Of a stretch of DNA of 64,000 nt, positions 9,401 through 17,305 are shown one piece after another. The DNA is from Enterocloster alcoholdehydrogenati. GTDB lineage: Bacteria > Bacillota > Clostridia > Lachnospirales > Lachnospiraceae. The stretch is taken from the NCBI RefSeq assembly GCF_013282095.1, contig NZ_BLTJ01000005.1, forward strand, positions 1 through 64,000, in the 5' to 3' direction. The stretch's first letter is position 1. The number at the start of each line of letters is the position of its first letter. Under the pieces are notes generated by a model. It saw nothing but the letters and a program-made list of their open reading frames with translations, had not been told where the DNA came from and did not search any database. The translations under genes were made by a program, and so were the position numbers.

Positions 9401-12400
9401 CGGTATCTCTTTTATCTGGCCGTCAATTACCAGCTGGCGCAGAGTTGAATAGGACTTAAAAATCCCCCTTTTTGTTCCCGTTTCATCCAGCTGGCTGATC
9501 CGTTGGCTCTCATCATACAGCGGAATTCCATCTTCATCCAGACGAATGGGGATGTCTCCGTCAGAACTGTCATCTTCCCCCACTCTGGGATAGAGAATCT
9601 CCTTGCCGTCTGCATCCGTCACCGTCTTTCCCTCTGCGTCTATTGCCGGGCCGAACAGTACCTGTCCGCTTCCTGCCGCGGTACCGGTTCCTGTCTTTTT
9701 CACATCCCTTTTGGCCGCATAGATACGGAACAAAGCCCCATTATGAAAAATCGTTTCCCCAGTCTCCTGATCCAGCTTTTCAATCCGAAGCCTGGAACTA
9801 TAGTAGGTATTTTCAAAATCCTCCTGTGCAAAGGCCACATAGTTAAAGTCAGCCCCATTTCCTGAAGGTGTCAATGTCTCAATGCTGCCGGTGTCGGGAT
9901 TGACCCTGTCTGTGGCAGGCGCAAGAACCGTCCACGGCACCAGCATAGGTGCAAATTTCCCTTCTACAGCAGTCCCCACTCCCTCCATCACAGGCACCTG
10001 ATCCCGAATCTGAATCTGACCGTTTTCGGTCTCATTTCCATCGTATAAAACCCCATCTCTGGTTCCTTTGTTCTCACTTTCGCTGGTATAACCTTTATAA
10101 TAAGCCTGAACCAGCGGATTTGCCCCATCCATATATTCCTCTTCATAGGGCTGAGAGGAAGTAAGACTGCGGCCCGGACGATTTTCTTTATCCAGACCGT
10201 ATTTATATACCTCAAAGGCGCCATCCTGACCATTTGCCCGGATCACATGATTTTCCCCATTAAAACGGATACTGTATTTACGAACCAGTTCCTGGGGGCT
10301 GTCACTGCTGTTATAGCGGAAATATGCGCTGCCAATCTCATCAAATACCGTTTCACCGCCGGCCCCGTCCCCAACGATCTCAGGTACAAAAGGCAGAGCA
10401 ATCTCCTTTGGTTCCCGAATCCGGTAATGACGGTTCGCCAGCTCCCCTTCCAGGGCAGAGGGCGTCTGCTCCACTATCACATATTCACCGTAAGGAAGCA
10501 TAATGGAATCGTCATAGTAATCGTCATTTCCATTTCGGATACCGCACTGGAGAGTCTTTATATCTTTGTCGCGCCCTCCTTTGGGATCCCGATCCCACGG
10601 GATGGAGAGCTTGTCCTCCAGTCCCGCAAAGGGCTTCAGATAAGCAGCCGCTTCTGCTTTTGCCCGGTTGAGTGCCTGATTGTAGGCCCGGTCCTCATTC
10701 AGTTCCGGCTGATCTTTTAATATATCCTCTTTATAAGCTTTTATATCATAATACGCCAGGGCAAATCCGGTAAGCGCCTCCTCCCAAAAAGCACCTCCCT
10801 TCTTTTTCTCTGCAGCATACATGGCGTCAGAAAACTTTTTATAATTCCAGCTTCCATCCTCCTTTTTTTCTAAAAGCTGCCGTCCCCCGCCGGCCTTTGG
10901 AGGAAGAAAATGAGGCTGAACCGCTTCTGTGAAATCACTGCTGCTGATATCATCCGAAAGGATATTTCCCTGTTCGTCTGCATAGAGACTGACTATATCG
11001 CTCTTTAAATACAGACGGAATTTAAACTGATCCAACAGCTTTGTGCCTTTGCGAAAAGACCCGAAAAGTCCCAAAAGCGCTGTTAAAGGATCGTTGTGTA
11101 CCGAACCGTAGGTGTTCACATTTTCATAGGATTCCTGAGAAATGTCCTTGGTAACCCGGATAGACTGCTTAATCACCCGTTCTAAGACCTGAATTGGAGT
11201 TTTCCCGGTTCCACCGTCCTGAACGGGCTGGTTCTGCCCTGGATAGGAAAGGACGGCATATCGGATATAGCTGCCCGGATCATGATTTTTCAAGGAAACA
11301 GCCACATCCGCGGCGGCTCCTTTTTCCCGGATCAGATACTGGTTATAAGGAATGAGCGAGCCTCCTTCCTCTATGGTTTTTTTAGCCGTAACTGCGCGAA
11401 ATACATCCTCCGAAAGCTGACCGGTCTCTGTACAGGAAGGCTCTGCATGGATAAGGTATGTACCCTTATCCGAATCCCAGACCGCCTCAACCGGCGTCTT
11501 TACCAGATCCTCGTATACGGTTTCTCTCTCTTCATATACCGGAACTTGCTCCATTACAGGTATGGGCGCTCCCGTAAGATCTAACAGCACTTCTCCCTCC
11601 TCATAACGCACATAGACTGGCTGCCAGATGGTTTTAATATAGTCTGAGGTACTTTCTTCCGCAAGAACATCTCTCTCAAGTTCCCTCTTTTCCTTCACTA
11701 CCGCACGCCGGCCGCCAAGACTGTATGTGCCTTTGGAATACTCCAGCCAGTAGTGCCCTTTCTCTGTCTCCTTTTTTACATAGAAACATTGATCTGCCCG
11801 GTCGTAAATCCCGCTCATGACAGGAATCTCACCAATATGATCATAATACAGACGGGCATACCAGACTCCATCCTTTTCATATATGCCGCCAATACCGGCA
11901 CAGTTGTAAAAGGCGTGTTCCGTATACCAGTCCAGCACAGCCTGGGCAGCAGCTGAGTTTGCAGGAGGAATTTTCCCCTTATGCAGCGGAATGTGGATCC
12001 AGGGAGCGCCCTCTGAACCGTCTGTCAGCTGATATCCCAGGCTTTCCAGCATAATTTCCGTCTGCTCCTTCAGATAATCCTCTTCTATGGGCTGATCCCA
12101 CAGAGAAAGGTCTTTTGGCTCTGCCGTTCCAGACAGATAGGGAGCTGTCCGAAAACGGTAGGGAAGGATTTCCTTTGCAGGGATTTTCTCTTCCTCTGGT
12201 ATATCTTCTTTTAACACGGGATTTCCATGCTCATCCGTTTTTAATTCTCCTCCCTGCGCCTTTTTATATATGGGATTCCCGTGTGCATCCGTTGCCTGGC
12301 GTGATACCATTTCTACAATCTGCTTTACCGTTTCATGCCGTTCCTCTGTAGTCAGCCGGTAGAATTTCGTATTCTCTGGATAGCCGGTGATTGTGATATC

Positions 12401-15400
12401 ATAACCGTTTTTTGCCTCATAGGACTCTATGGTAAAATCGTTCCAGGAACCGTCGGCCTCCATGCTGTTGTGGTCAGAAAGGCCGTTTTTAATGCGGGCA
12501 GAACCGGAGGCAATCACCGTAAAATCCTCCTCTGTCTCCCGGTTTGTCTCAGCCTTATCAAGGCCCATAACAGAGAGCTCATAGCCCTCGGAACGGCTTA
12601 ATTCCATGATATAGTAGCTTCCCATAAGCAGGGGGCGTCCAATCCAGGCGGAACCGTTTTCCAGACGGTAATTTGGATAGGCAATGGTTCCAAATCCCTG
12701 ACTGGATGAGGTAATCGAACCGCCCTCATAAAGACTTTTTGGCTCTGTAAAGGAAGGTTCCGGCTTCACCGTTTCACTTCCGTTCCAGGCAGTTCCCGGC
12801 ATTTCCGTGTAGGCCAGAAACGATGCATTTCCCTCCCGGTCGGTGGCGGCTATAGCCGTAAGCTGACCCTGCCCGTAAACCACACCGGTCACGCCATCCG
12901 GGTGAATGATATCCTGAGCCGCAAAGAGTCCATAAACTGCTCCTTCCAGAGCAGCATTTCCCTGTGTCTTTCCAAAACTTCCTTCCGGATTCTCCTGACT
13001 CAGTTCCAGATCCCGTTTATTGATGTGGATTCTCCCCTCTGTCCGATGATCCCATACCTTAAAAATATAGAGACACCGCAGGGGATCCCCATATCCCGAT
13101 GGATCCATAGGATCCAGATCATCCTCCTGAAAGTCAGGAAGCAAAACCGACAGATAGCCGTCATCTTCTTCACCTTTTTCATTCCCTGAGAAAAAGGAAA
13201 GGAGACGGTCCAGGCGAAACGCGGCAGAGGCTGTGTACTCTGAGGCATCCGCCCTGGCACAAGAAGTATATTCCCGGTCTCCAAGCACAGGCAAAGCTAT
13301 GGGATGCCTTGTATATATAAATTGTTCGGTGGCAGGAAACCCGATGTCTTTCATGCTTTCGTCCGTATACTCCCCCTCTGTATGTTCCGCACCATTTTCT
13401 TCGGAATCCGCCTTATTCAAAGCATTTGAGGCAGAAGCGCCGGACAGCACATGACTCTTAAACGGGCGGCTCAATAGACGACGGGCAAGACGGTGGTGAT
13501 TCGGGGAAACAGCGCTTTTTTCCGCACTTAGCTGGCCTTTTTTTTCCACAGGTTCAGAAGCTTTGTCAGCCTCTCCGCTTTCCGGCTTATCCTCAGACGC
13601 CCCGACGCTCTCACCTGATTCTGCCTTATCTTCAGGTGATCCACTGCTTTCCTCCGATTCCGCCTTATCCGCAGATTCTCCTCCCTTTTCCCCTGACTCC
13701 GGCTTATCATCGGCTGTTTCCTCCGTTTCTTCCATATTATTTTCCTGCCCCGGACGATCATCTATCCCCCCTTCTGTCAGCCCATGATCTTCTTTTACAA
13801 TCTCCTTTGTTTCCTTTTCCTGTTCTGTCTTTATCTCCAGGATACTTCTCTTCTCATCCACATCCCCCTGTTCGTTCTCCGGAAGTTCATACTGGTATCC
13901 CCTTACTTCCATGATCTTCTCCGGACGGCCACGGTAGTTTCTGTCCTGGGGAAGCATCATATCCCCATCCGACACAAACTCCCCTCCTTTTTCATCGCCT
14001 TCTGCCTGAGCCGCCATAAGGACGACGGTTTCAATCCCTAGATCGTCTCTATGGTTTCCATGAAGGATATACCCGTTTCTGGCCCTGATTTCCTCTGCCG
14101 TATAGCCATATTCCAGACGGATAAAATTTTCATATGTCTCATCCCGGTCCTTCAGCATCGCCTCCATAGCTGATGTATTCTGCTTGTGATCGTCCTCATC
14201 CCCGTTTTCCACATGGAAATCGCAGGTCTGGCTGCACAGTTGCTGCTCTGCCAGCCACTGCTCACGAAGCCGCGCATTTTCTTCCTCACAGCTGCAGTCC
14301 TGCCCCTCTTCTCTGTCTTCGGAGGCACTCTCTTTTCCGCTTTCCCCGCCCTCATGATCACATTCAATCCATTCCGGCGCAGGATGTCCCATGCAGTAGG
14401 TTTTGCTGTAATTATAATTGCGGATATCACTGTGAGCGGCTTTTCCATTCTCATCCGTGGTGATCACCGCACAGAGAAGCTTTTCCTTTGGCTCTGGCGT
14501 CATACAGTTTGCATACACCTCTCCGGTCTTTCCGTCAGGTTTTCCCTCCTCATAGCCGTTTCCATTCACCTGGCCAGGATCAAACGTCTCCCACACATTA
14601 AAATCCGCACCATCCAACGGCTTTCCTGTCTCTGCACAGTATTTTTCCAATTCAATCCTATAATTGGACTCAAATACCTCCTGATGGCGATACAATTCCA
14701 ATCCAGGCCCCTCCTGAGGCGCCTGGGTCAGTCCTGCGTCAAACCAGACCTCCGCCTCTGTTCCAGCCATATCCAGCCATCCCATCTGCATCTGATATTT
14801 ATCCTCCGGCTGGAAAATATAAGCATAATACCTGGTGTTGATACCGCTTATGGGCCCGGACAAGATTCTTCCCGAAGGCGTTTCCCCGCTGTAGATAAAC
14901 GTAATGGCTGCACCGTCCGGTTCCAGCTTATAGCTCCAGTCCGCGTCTGGAAACTGCCAGGCCGCTGTCTTTAACTGGGGACAGCCGCTGATATCCAGCG
15001 TCAGCTCATACCTCCCATCCTTTAATGTCATCGTCTGCTGCCGTCCGGTCCATGCAGGAAGGCCGGATTTTCCCTGTGTCTCGTATTCCTCCAGCCCTGT
15101 CTCCACATAGGCCCTCATCTCGCGGAAAAACGGCATAACCTTTCCATCCCGGATCACCCCCTCCAGCTTTCTCATCATCTCCTCCTGCACATCCCAGGCC
15201 TCCTCATAGCCGGCCAGACAGCCCCAGAGATAGGTCTGAACCATGGCATACCGGGTTTTGTCATAATAGTTTCCTGACACCATCCACTCATAAGCCAGCG
15301 TCATGGGCAGATACCGCTCAAAGCTTCCTATCACCGGCACCGCCGTTCCAGGCTGTGCATTATACCTGGTGTAGGACGATACCGTATGATTAGGCAGCTT

Positions 15401-15637
15401 CTTCCCCGGCTGCAGACAGAAGGCCGGCACATGGCCTTCCACCGGATTTACATAATAGCAGGTGATGGATCGATGGCTGTGTCCGAAAATATTAATCTCG
15501 CGGTTTTGAAAGGCATCTCCCCGAATAATCATTTCCACCGTATCCTCTTTTGCAGCTGCCGAAAACGGAATCCCCGTTACGATCAAAACGGCTGCCAGAA
15601 AAAGGGCGCAAAAACGCCGCCATTTTTTTATATTCAC
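3425..15637 (-). CDS. Giant thioester/Cna-B (SpaA-like) surface adhesin fused to a class B sortase
   Basis: A 4070-residue secreted protein from a GTG start behind AAGGGGG. A signal peptide covers residues 1-29. A thioester adhesin domain follows, with C74 (FCLQPG) and Q134 (VQTYLWG) as the expected cross-linking pair. An acidic Glu/Ser/Lys-rich linker lies near 620-700. Roughly a dozen SpaA/Cna-B modules follow to about 3455, each with an E-box such as YRIYERQAPDGY. An LIRTG motif at 3514-3518, a hydrophobic span (3526-3543) and KGKRRR resemble a sorting signal, but the chain continues: TM2 (3559-3576), a roughly 200-residue outer domain, TM3 (3782-3796), TM4 (3822-3840), then a full class B sortase with H3956, C4049 (TLSTC) and R4055. 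Basic residues fall on the inner side of each turn, so adhesin and sortase both face outward. No stop or frameshift interrupts it. The fusion is seen directly; self-anchoring is inferred. Confidence 0.9.
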   Translation of the reverse strand: MNIKKWRRFCALFLAAVLIVTGIPFSAAAKEDTVEMIIRGDAFQNREINIFGHSHRSITCYYVNPVEGHVPAFCLQPGKKLPNHTVSSYTRYNAQPGTAVPVIGSFERYLPMTLAYEWMVSGNYYDKTRYAMVQTYLWGCLAGYEEAWDVQEEMMRKLEGVIRDGKVMPFFREMRAYVETGLEEYETQGKSGLPAWTGRQQTMTLKDGRYELTLDISGCPQLKTAAWQFPDADWSYKLEPDGAAITFIYSGETPSGRILSGPISGINTRYYAYIFQPEDKYQMQMGWLDMAGTEAEVWFDAGLTQAPQEGPGLELYRHQEVFESNYRIELEKYCAETGKPLDGADFNVWETFDPGQVNGNGYEEGKPDGKTGEVYANCMTPEPKEKLLCAVITTDENGKAAHSDIRNYNYSKTYCMGHPAPEWIECDHEGGESGKESASEDREEGQDCSCEEENARLREQWLAEQQLCSQTCDFHVENGDEDDHKQNTSAMEAMLKDRDETYENFIRLEYGYTAEEIRARNGYILHGNHRDDLGIETVVLMAAQAEGDEKGGEFVSDGDMMLPQDRNYRGRPEKIMEVRGYQYELPENEQGDVDEKRSILEIKTEQEKETKEIVKEDHGLTEGGIDDRPGQENNMEETEETADDKPESGEKGGESADKAESEESSGSPEDKAESGESVGASEDKPESGEADKASEPVEKKGQLSAEKSAVSPNHHRLARRLLSRPFKSHVLSGASASNALNKADSEENGAEHTEGEYTDESMKDIGFPATEQFIYTRHPIALPVLGDREYTSCARADASEYTASAAFRLDRLLSFFSGNEKGEEDDGYLSVLLPDFQEDDLDPMDPSGYGDPLRCLYIFKVWDHRTEGRIHINKRDLELSQENPEGSFGKTQGNAALEGAVYGLFAAQDIIHPDGVTGVVYGQGQLTAIAATDREGNASFLAYTEMPGTAWNGSETVKPEPSFTEPKSLYEGGSITSSSQGFGTIAYPNYRLENGSAWIGRPLLMGSYYIMELSRSEGYELSVMGLDKAETNRETEEDFTVIASGSARIKNGLSDHNSMEADGSWNDFTIESYEAKNGYDITITGYPENTKFYRLTTEERHETVKQIVEMVSRQATDAHGNPIYKKAQGGELKTDEHGNPVLKEDIPEEEKIPAKEILPYRFRTAPYLSGTAEPKDLSLWDQPIEEDYLKEQTEIMLESLGYQLTDGSEGAPWIHIPLHKGKIPPANSAAAQAVLDWYTEHAFYNCAGIGGIYEKDGVWYARLYYDHIGEIPVMSGIYDRADQCFYVKKETEKGHYWLEYSKGTYSLGGRRAVVKEKRELERDVLAEESTSDYIKTIWQPVYVRYEEGEVLLDLTGAPIPVMEQVPVYEERETVYEDLVKTPVEAVWDSDKGTYLIHAEPSCTETGQLSEDVFRAVTAKKTIEEGGSLIPYNQYLIREKGAAADVAVSLKNHDPGSYIRYAVLSYPGQNQPVQDGGTGKTPIQVLERVIKQSIRVTKDISQESYENVNTYGSVHNDPLTALLGLFGSFRKGTKLLDQFKFRLYLKSDIVSLYADEQGNILSDDISSSDFTEAVQPHFLPPKAGGGRQLLEKKEDGSWNYKKFSDAMYAAEKKKGGAFWEEALTGFALAYYDIKAYKEDILKDQPELNEDRAYNQALNRAKAEAAAYLKPFAGLEDKLSIPWDRDPKGGRDKDIKTLQCGIRNGNDDYYDDSIMLPYGEYVIVEQTPSALEGELANRHYRIREPKEIALPFVPEIVGDGAGGETVFDEIGSAYFRYNSSDSPQELVRKYSIRFNGENHVIRANGQDGAFEVYKYGLDKENRPGRSLTSSQPYEEEYMDGANPLVQAYYKGYTSESENKGTRDGVLYDGNETENGQIQIRDQVPVMEGVGTAVEGKFAPMLVPWTVLAPATDRVNPDTGSIETLTPSGNGADFNYVAFAQEDFENTYYSSRLRIEKLDQETGETIFHNGALFRIYAAKRDVKKTGTGTAAGSGQVLFGPAIDAEGKTVTDADGKEILYPRVGEDDSSDGDIPIRLDEDGIPLYDESQRISQLDETGTKRGIFKSYSTLRQLVIDGQIKEIPVGYIETVRPLGAGAYVLVEVQAPEGYTKSRPVAFEIYGDEVFYYEEGLNKDGTSDGWERKPAKQYEYAIPVTGEANREQTETVSAIPVQDYPSELWIYKTEDGDSMVGNRNGLRQRDSQGIVESSGGFEEEIFVNDKGDLLLYQVSGRKEKLEARGDVRDIAFDREKGVWTGYVTKAMDQYSEQIVDGTEKALKAMERVKPLYTLDGAFTGKGIHFGVSVSGAELVLYEGMELKPLETGGYEGVKAIFQDQKTVKVENTHTGEHRELLQNGTDSGPAGHPVWEDLKMQNDPVNLYFYDLEELEAGKRLKEDEHTGELHVLDERGNSVCFADPVTGMAYVRDAYERIIAYVADEQNQKCPVRSICVQENGGSPSIYKEKQSQDDEKGLPIYYKTGETVWKEERWVTGKSTGPDGTQESPEGPHVIARLPFGAYILQEEMVPFSQGYVQAPYQGLILKDTNEPQKYFHQDEFTKAAFAKIDTRTQKEIRGAQMTLYKAELDENGNPVKDEEGHYEKGEVWACWISGYEYDDRGNLKTDGEGKPVPTDEPHWIDHIPVGFYVLEETDCPYEQGYVMSEPVNVEIRETGHVQSFEMEDDFTAAEVEKKDGKRQEVLCEDSEAYMTLYQALLDSEGKPVTEDGLPAVRRELEVFTFRAANWKDGQRVAATGRVETDAAGLNPIMKYDYQYETIPGTFQGRYYYTEDASVRMEYLPVGFYVLAESDTPDGYATADPVFIEIPDTGHKTETGKWSVTDEPLRLSVSKNVISGEKEVDGAELAIYPVGADGTVTEQELLLHIPEENGKCREEKARWISGRDGRYTKEEAEAGTIPHGFEQGDLKPHLVEYIPEGDYILREEMTPYGFLQSADLPFSIKNSKIIQKVEMQDEIPLGNLRVIKHDADQPEQLLKGAEFELVNKTLGLSCGRIVTGEDGSVLFEKLPIGYLDRDGKFAPYTYVCRETKAAPGHMLTSAAFEFQFEYKDETTKILEMRYDPVNDSNRVLIEKKLADTDEMLEGAVLRLEKKRTQDNTEKNERQGENAWEITWERVREWTTGRQPHLEKGLETGEYRLVEIQAPQGVSVLATPVYFSITDGMTEVPCLVMRNYTVIAEIAKVSQTSEQLLAGAKLQLIKRDTREVVEEWISEEKSPKNFVGLEPGAYIIRELEAPTGYKKAPDKEIEIKNDTAQVQTFTFANTKITSSGGGGGSRPEKEYISFKKTDTGHKPVAGAEFTFFDQMGKVMSQAVSDEKGSFSIPKPGDGTYTFQETKAPAGYGLNPAVYSFTVSGGDIYRGAYEIMDQELKVIVRKLDGDTKEALNGAVIQIRSVDPDTGKETDEFEGITGDSGNSDTETLSGETEKKGELTFLPPAPGTYRIYERQAPDGYKKADSYSEFVVNEDGSAEGGLTVYNFKEKRKIGRIRAVYHRKDRFGNLTQGSDHSSGLIRTGDESAYRELLAWSLLCIAGMTLTLPYKIAGKGKRRRDQWIKLAAAAGILGGVGLFLSICAYAEPFSEKKPEYVSRQVLYEEVERTEFLPQTAWISVENPETGKTEKRIFPEIRREYVNERWQEDFELELTAEGIGAEGYIVGENLIWDGEPEGFLSRGGPLLKAAGLSEADYEIQGIQRDEAGAEKGRLTAYGKRKVWDCRVFYGGLVQREECAVQDETAREEEEIGTPVGDAYRIEEGMHHTESADMEETSHILLRGTNVYGKIWFGSAVLLIVLLAMKMLPTKEKNGALKNKSEHCHSSRIRYVLPSLFFLAAAVFFVRFLSLSGIYRQARGGYEAIRKEVFTQNGADAIQQEFPVADGNCIFRESPDEAVLRARNPDYVCWLRIPKTAVDYPVARGIDSDFYLSHSFEGKECISGAIFTDPYSEPFVSGHTIFYGHNMKDGSMFADLKRYLDPDFYQDHPSLWIAVQGKWLECPIFSCHLIRETDSTPFQTGMTEREKEAYFAAMSQASIYATDKKRLKNEDFITLSTCHGSGKRLVVHALIPDLHMGAT
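5020..5098 (-). other. Internal sorting-signal-like segment (LIRTG, hydrophobic span, basic tail)
   Basis: Within the giant protein, residues 3514-3518 read LIRTG followed by an acidic DE, a hydrophobic stretch to about 3543 and the basic KGKRRR. That is the three-part layout of a cell-wall sorting signal, except that Ile replaces the usual Pro and the chain does not end there. It sits exactly between the last Cna-B module and the sortase-bearing half, which makes it the best candidate for a cleavage site. Confidence 0.6.
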
Positions 15638-15923
15638 TTGTATTTCCCCCTTGGTTTTTAACTACATCCGCTGCGCTTGCCCGTCTGCCCTGCTTTAAAT
15701 ACAGCTTTCGGGCGCATACCATATGGCTTTTTATTTTCCCTCTTATCAGGCCATATATAGACATCCCCCCTTTTGGATGCGCAAAACCCTGCCGGCCTGT
15801 TCATTGTCAGCCCCGCGTTGCCTTGGATACGTTTTTAAAGTTTTGATCTGAAATCCCGGCTGAAACAGCCAGATAATAAAATGAAAAGATAAATGATGCG
15901 GAGAACTCCGCGTCGGTTTTAAT
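15638..15923 (-). other. Long untranslated leader of the giant adhesin gene
   Basis: About 280 bases lie between the predicted start of transcription (near 15917) and the GTG start. Part can fold: a GGCTG/CAGCC hairpin, and a longer helix joining GCGC-CCG and CGG-GC-AA-GCGC close to the gene. I looked for cyclic di-GMP class I and II patterns, which often precede adhesin genes, and did not find their conserved blocks. No convincing small gene is present. Confidence 0.4.
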
Positions 15924-15952
15924 AGAATAACATAAGAAACAGGACAAGTCAA
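15924..15952 (-). promoter_or_regulatory. Promoter of the giant adhesin, overlapping an inverted repeat
   Basis: On the minus strand, TTGACT (15952-15947) and TATTCT (15929-15924) are 17 bases apart, a good sigma-A promoter. A 9-base inverted repeat, AAACAGGAC (15937-15945) and GTCCTGTTT (15960-15968), flanks the -35. It has no strong U-run after it on the minus strand, so an operator is more likely than a terminator, although a weak terminator for the efflux operon upstream cannot be excluded. Confidence 0.6.
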
Positions 15953-16043
15953 CTCTCCTGTCCTGTTTTTACAAACTTTCATGCTTTTTGAAAACAGGCA
16001 GACAGCGTGGCAGAAGCGTTATAACTTTTTGCAGCTGTCTGCC

Positions 16044-16067
16044 ACAGCCGCTGTACAGAAGCGGCTG
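16044..16067. repeat. Hairpin after the efflux operon
   Basis: CAGCCGCT and AGCGGCTG form a perfect 8-base stem with a short loop, directly after the stop of the last efflux gene on the minus strand. No U-run follows within ten bases, so it is more likely an mRNA end-protecting stem than a complete terminator. A second, looser pairing around GACAGC/GCTGTC lies just beyond it. Confidence 0.35.
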
Positions 16068-16075
16068 CGTCTCTA

Positions 16076-17245
16076 TCACTGATCCATCAGTCCTTTTTTG
16101 GCCCAGTCATACGCCTCCATGGCCAGTTCAAATCGGATCGCCGCCTGAATTTTCTTTCCATTGGCCTCCATATAATTGCTATAGTTTTCCAGATATTCCG
16201 GCTCTGCCATCAGCCCCAGTTCTTTCTTGCGGGAAGCCGCCTCCCAGCGAGCTCTGGCCGCAGCTTCCTCTGCCCCGGCTGCCTCCCATTCTGTCCGGCA
16301 GGAATATACCTGGGTAAGAAGGTTTTCCAGAGAAGCAAACATCTGATTCTCATCCTGCCGGGTCTGACGCTGTTTTTTATGAAGCTCCCTGTTGGTTTTC
16401 GCAGCACCGCCACGGCTGCTTCGCAGCTGATAATTATTTCCCAGAGCCGCTTTCTGATCCTCCTTGGGATTCATAGAGGCCACTCTGGACGGATCCGGCT
16501 GAGGCATAGGCCCCGGAAGAGCCGGATCCGACACCGAAAAACCGGTCAGCCGCAGCAGTTCCTGACGAACCCTCTCCTGCTCCGCTGTCATTCGTTCCCC
16601 TTCATTCAGCGCCAACTGCCATTTCTGCCGGGCCTCTTCTGCGGCCTGCGCCGTGCCATCCCCTAAACTTTTGCTGTTTTGAGCCTCTTCAAAACGGCGC
16701 TTTTGAACTTCTGCCCTTGCATTCGCCGCAAGCTTCTCTGCTTCCAGGCTGTGATACGTCCCCATCAGGTTCTGGGCCGTCCAGGTCATGGTATCCTCCA
16801 TCTGACGCAGAGCCATGCGGCTTGAGGCATTGCCCGCCTGTCGGATCTGGCGGTCCAGGCTGTCAGCGGCATCTAAAAGCGCCTCTGCCTGCTGCCGGTA
16901 GTGATCGGCCCCGGATATGTCTCCCTCCTTCTCACGGTCAGATGCCTCTTCACGAAGGGCCCGCCGTGTCTTTAAAAGTTCTTCTCTGGCGTCCTTCAGG
17001 CGATCCATCCGCTCCTCGTACTGCCGGCGCTCCATCTCTACCTGAGGACAGTGCTCCTTTATAAGCGTTCCCAGCTCCTCATAGTTAAAAACAGCTGCTG
17101 CAGGCGGTTCTGCGCCATAGGCCAAATGATTTCCTGCGCCGAAGATCCCTCCAAGCAGAGCAGCGCACATGGCCGCTGCCGCCTTTTGGCATACCAAGCG
17201 GCAGAAACCGTTTTTCCTTTTGCCGGATCCTTCTTTTCTTCTCAT
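16076..17245 (-). CDS. TolC-like coiled-coil protein, last gene of the efflux operon
   Basis: A 389-residue exported protein: basic N-terminus, hydrophobic segment about residues 19-40 and a signal-peptidase-like AYG-AEP site. The rest is almost entirely long Ala/Glu/Arg/Gln helices broken at about residue 230 by a proline-rich LPGPMPQPDP segment, giving the two-repeat hairpin pattern of outer-membrane efflux (TolC) helices. The beta-barrel segments of true TolC are not apparent. It follows another TolC-like gene by 60 bases in the macAB-like operon. In a single-membrane cell it may form a helical conduit through the wall or an adaptor to the pump; that is inferred. Sequence identity to the neighbour is low, so this is an old duplication or a divergent partner. 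Confidence 0.7.
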   Translation of the reverse strand: MRRKEGSGKRKNGFCRLVCQKAAAAMCAALLGGIFGAGNHLAYGAEPPAAAVFNYEELGTLIKEHCPQVEMERRQYEERMDRLKDAREELLKTRRALREEASDREKEGDISGADHYRQQAEALLDAADSLDRQIRQAGNASSRMALRQMEDTMTWTAQNLMGTYHSLEAEKLAANARAEVQKRRFEEAQNSKSLGDGTAQAAEEARQKWQLALNEGERMTAEQERVRQELLRLTGFSVSDPALPGPMPQPDPSRVASMNPKEDQKAALGNNYQLRSSRGGAAKTNRELHKKQRQTRQDENQMFASLENLLTQVYSCRTEWEAAGAEEAAARARWEAASRKKELGLMAEPEYLENYSNYMEANGKKIQAAIRFELAMEAYDWAKKGLMDQ

Positions 17246-17305
17246 CCTTATATCCCCCCATCTCCTGTCTGCCCCATAAACAGCCGCTTTCTCTCTTTTT
17301 TGTCG

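Noticed and set aside
15492-15764. A 90-codon frame covering the adhesin leader and start
   Set aside because: Its GGGGGG directly touches the ATG, the frame overlaps the signal peptide out of register, and the product is unlike any protein. It is probably non-coding leader.
15638-15917. Cyclic di-GMP riboswitch before the adhesin
   Set aside because: The conserved blocks of class I and II were looked for and are not present.
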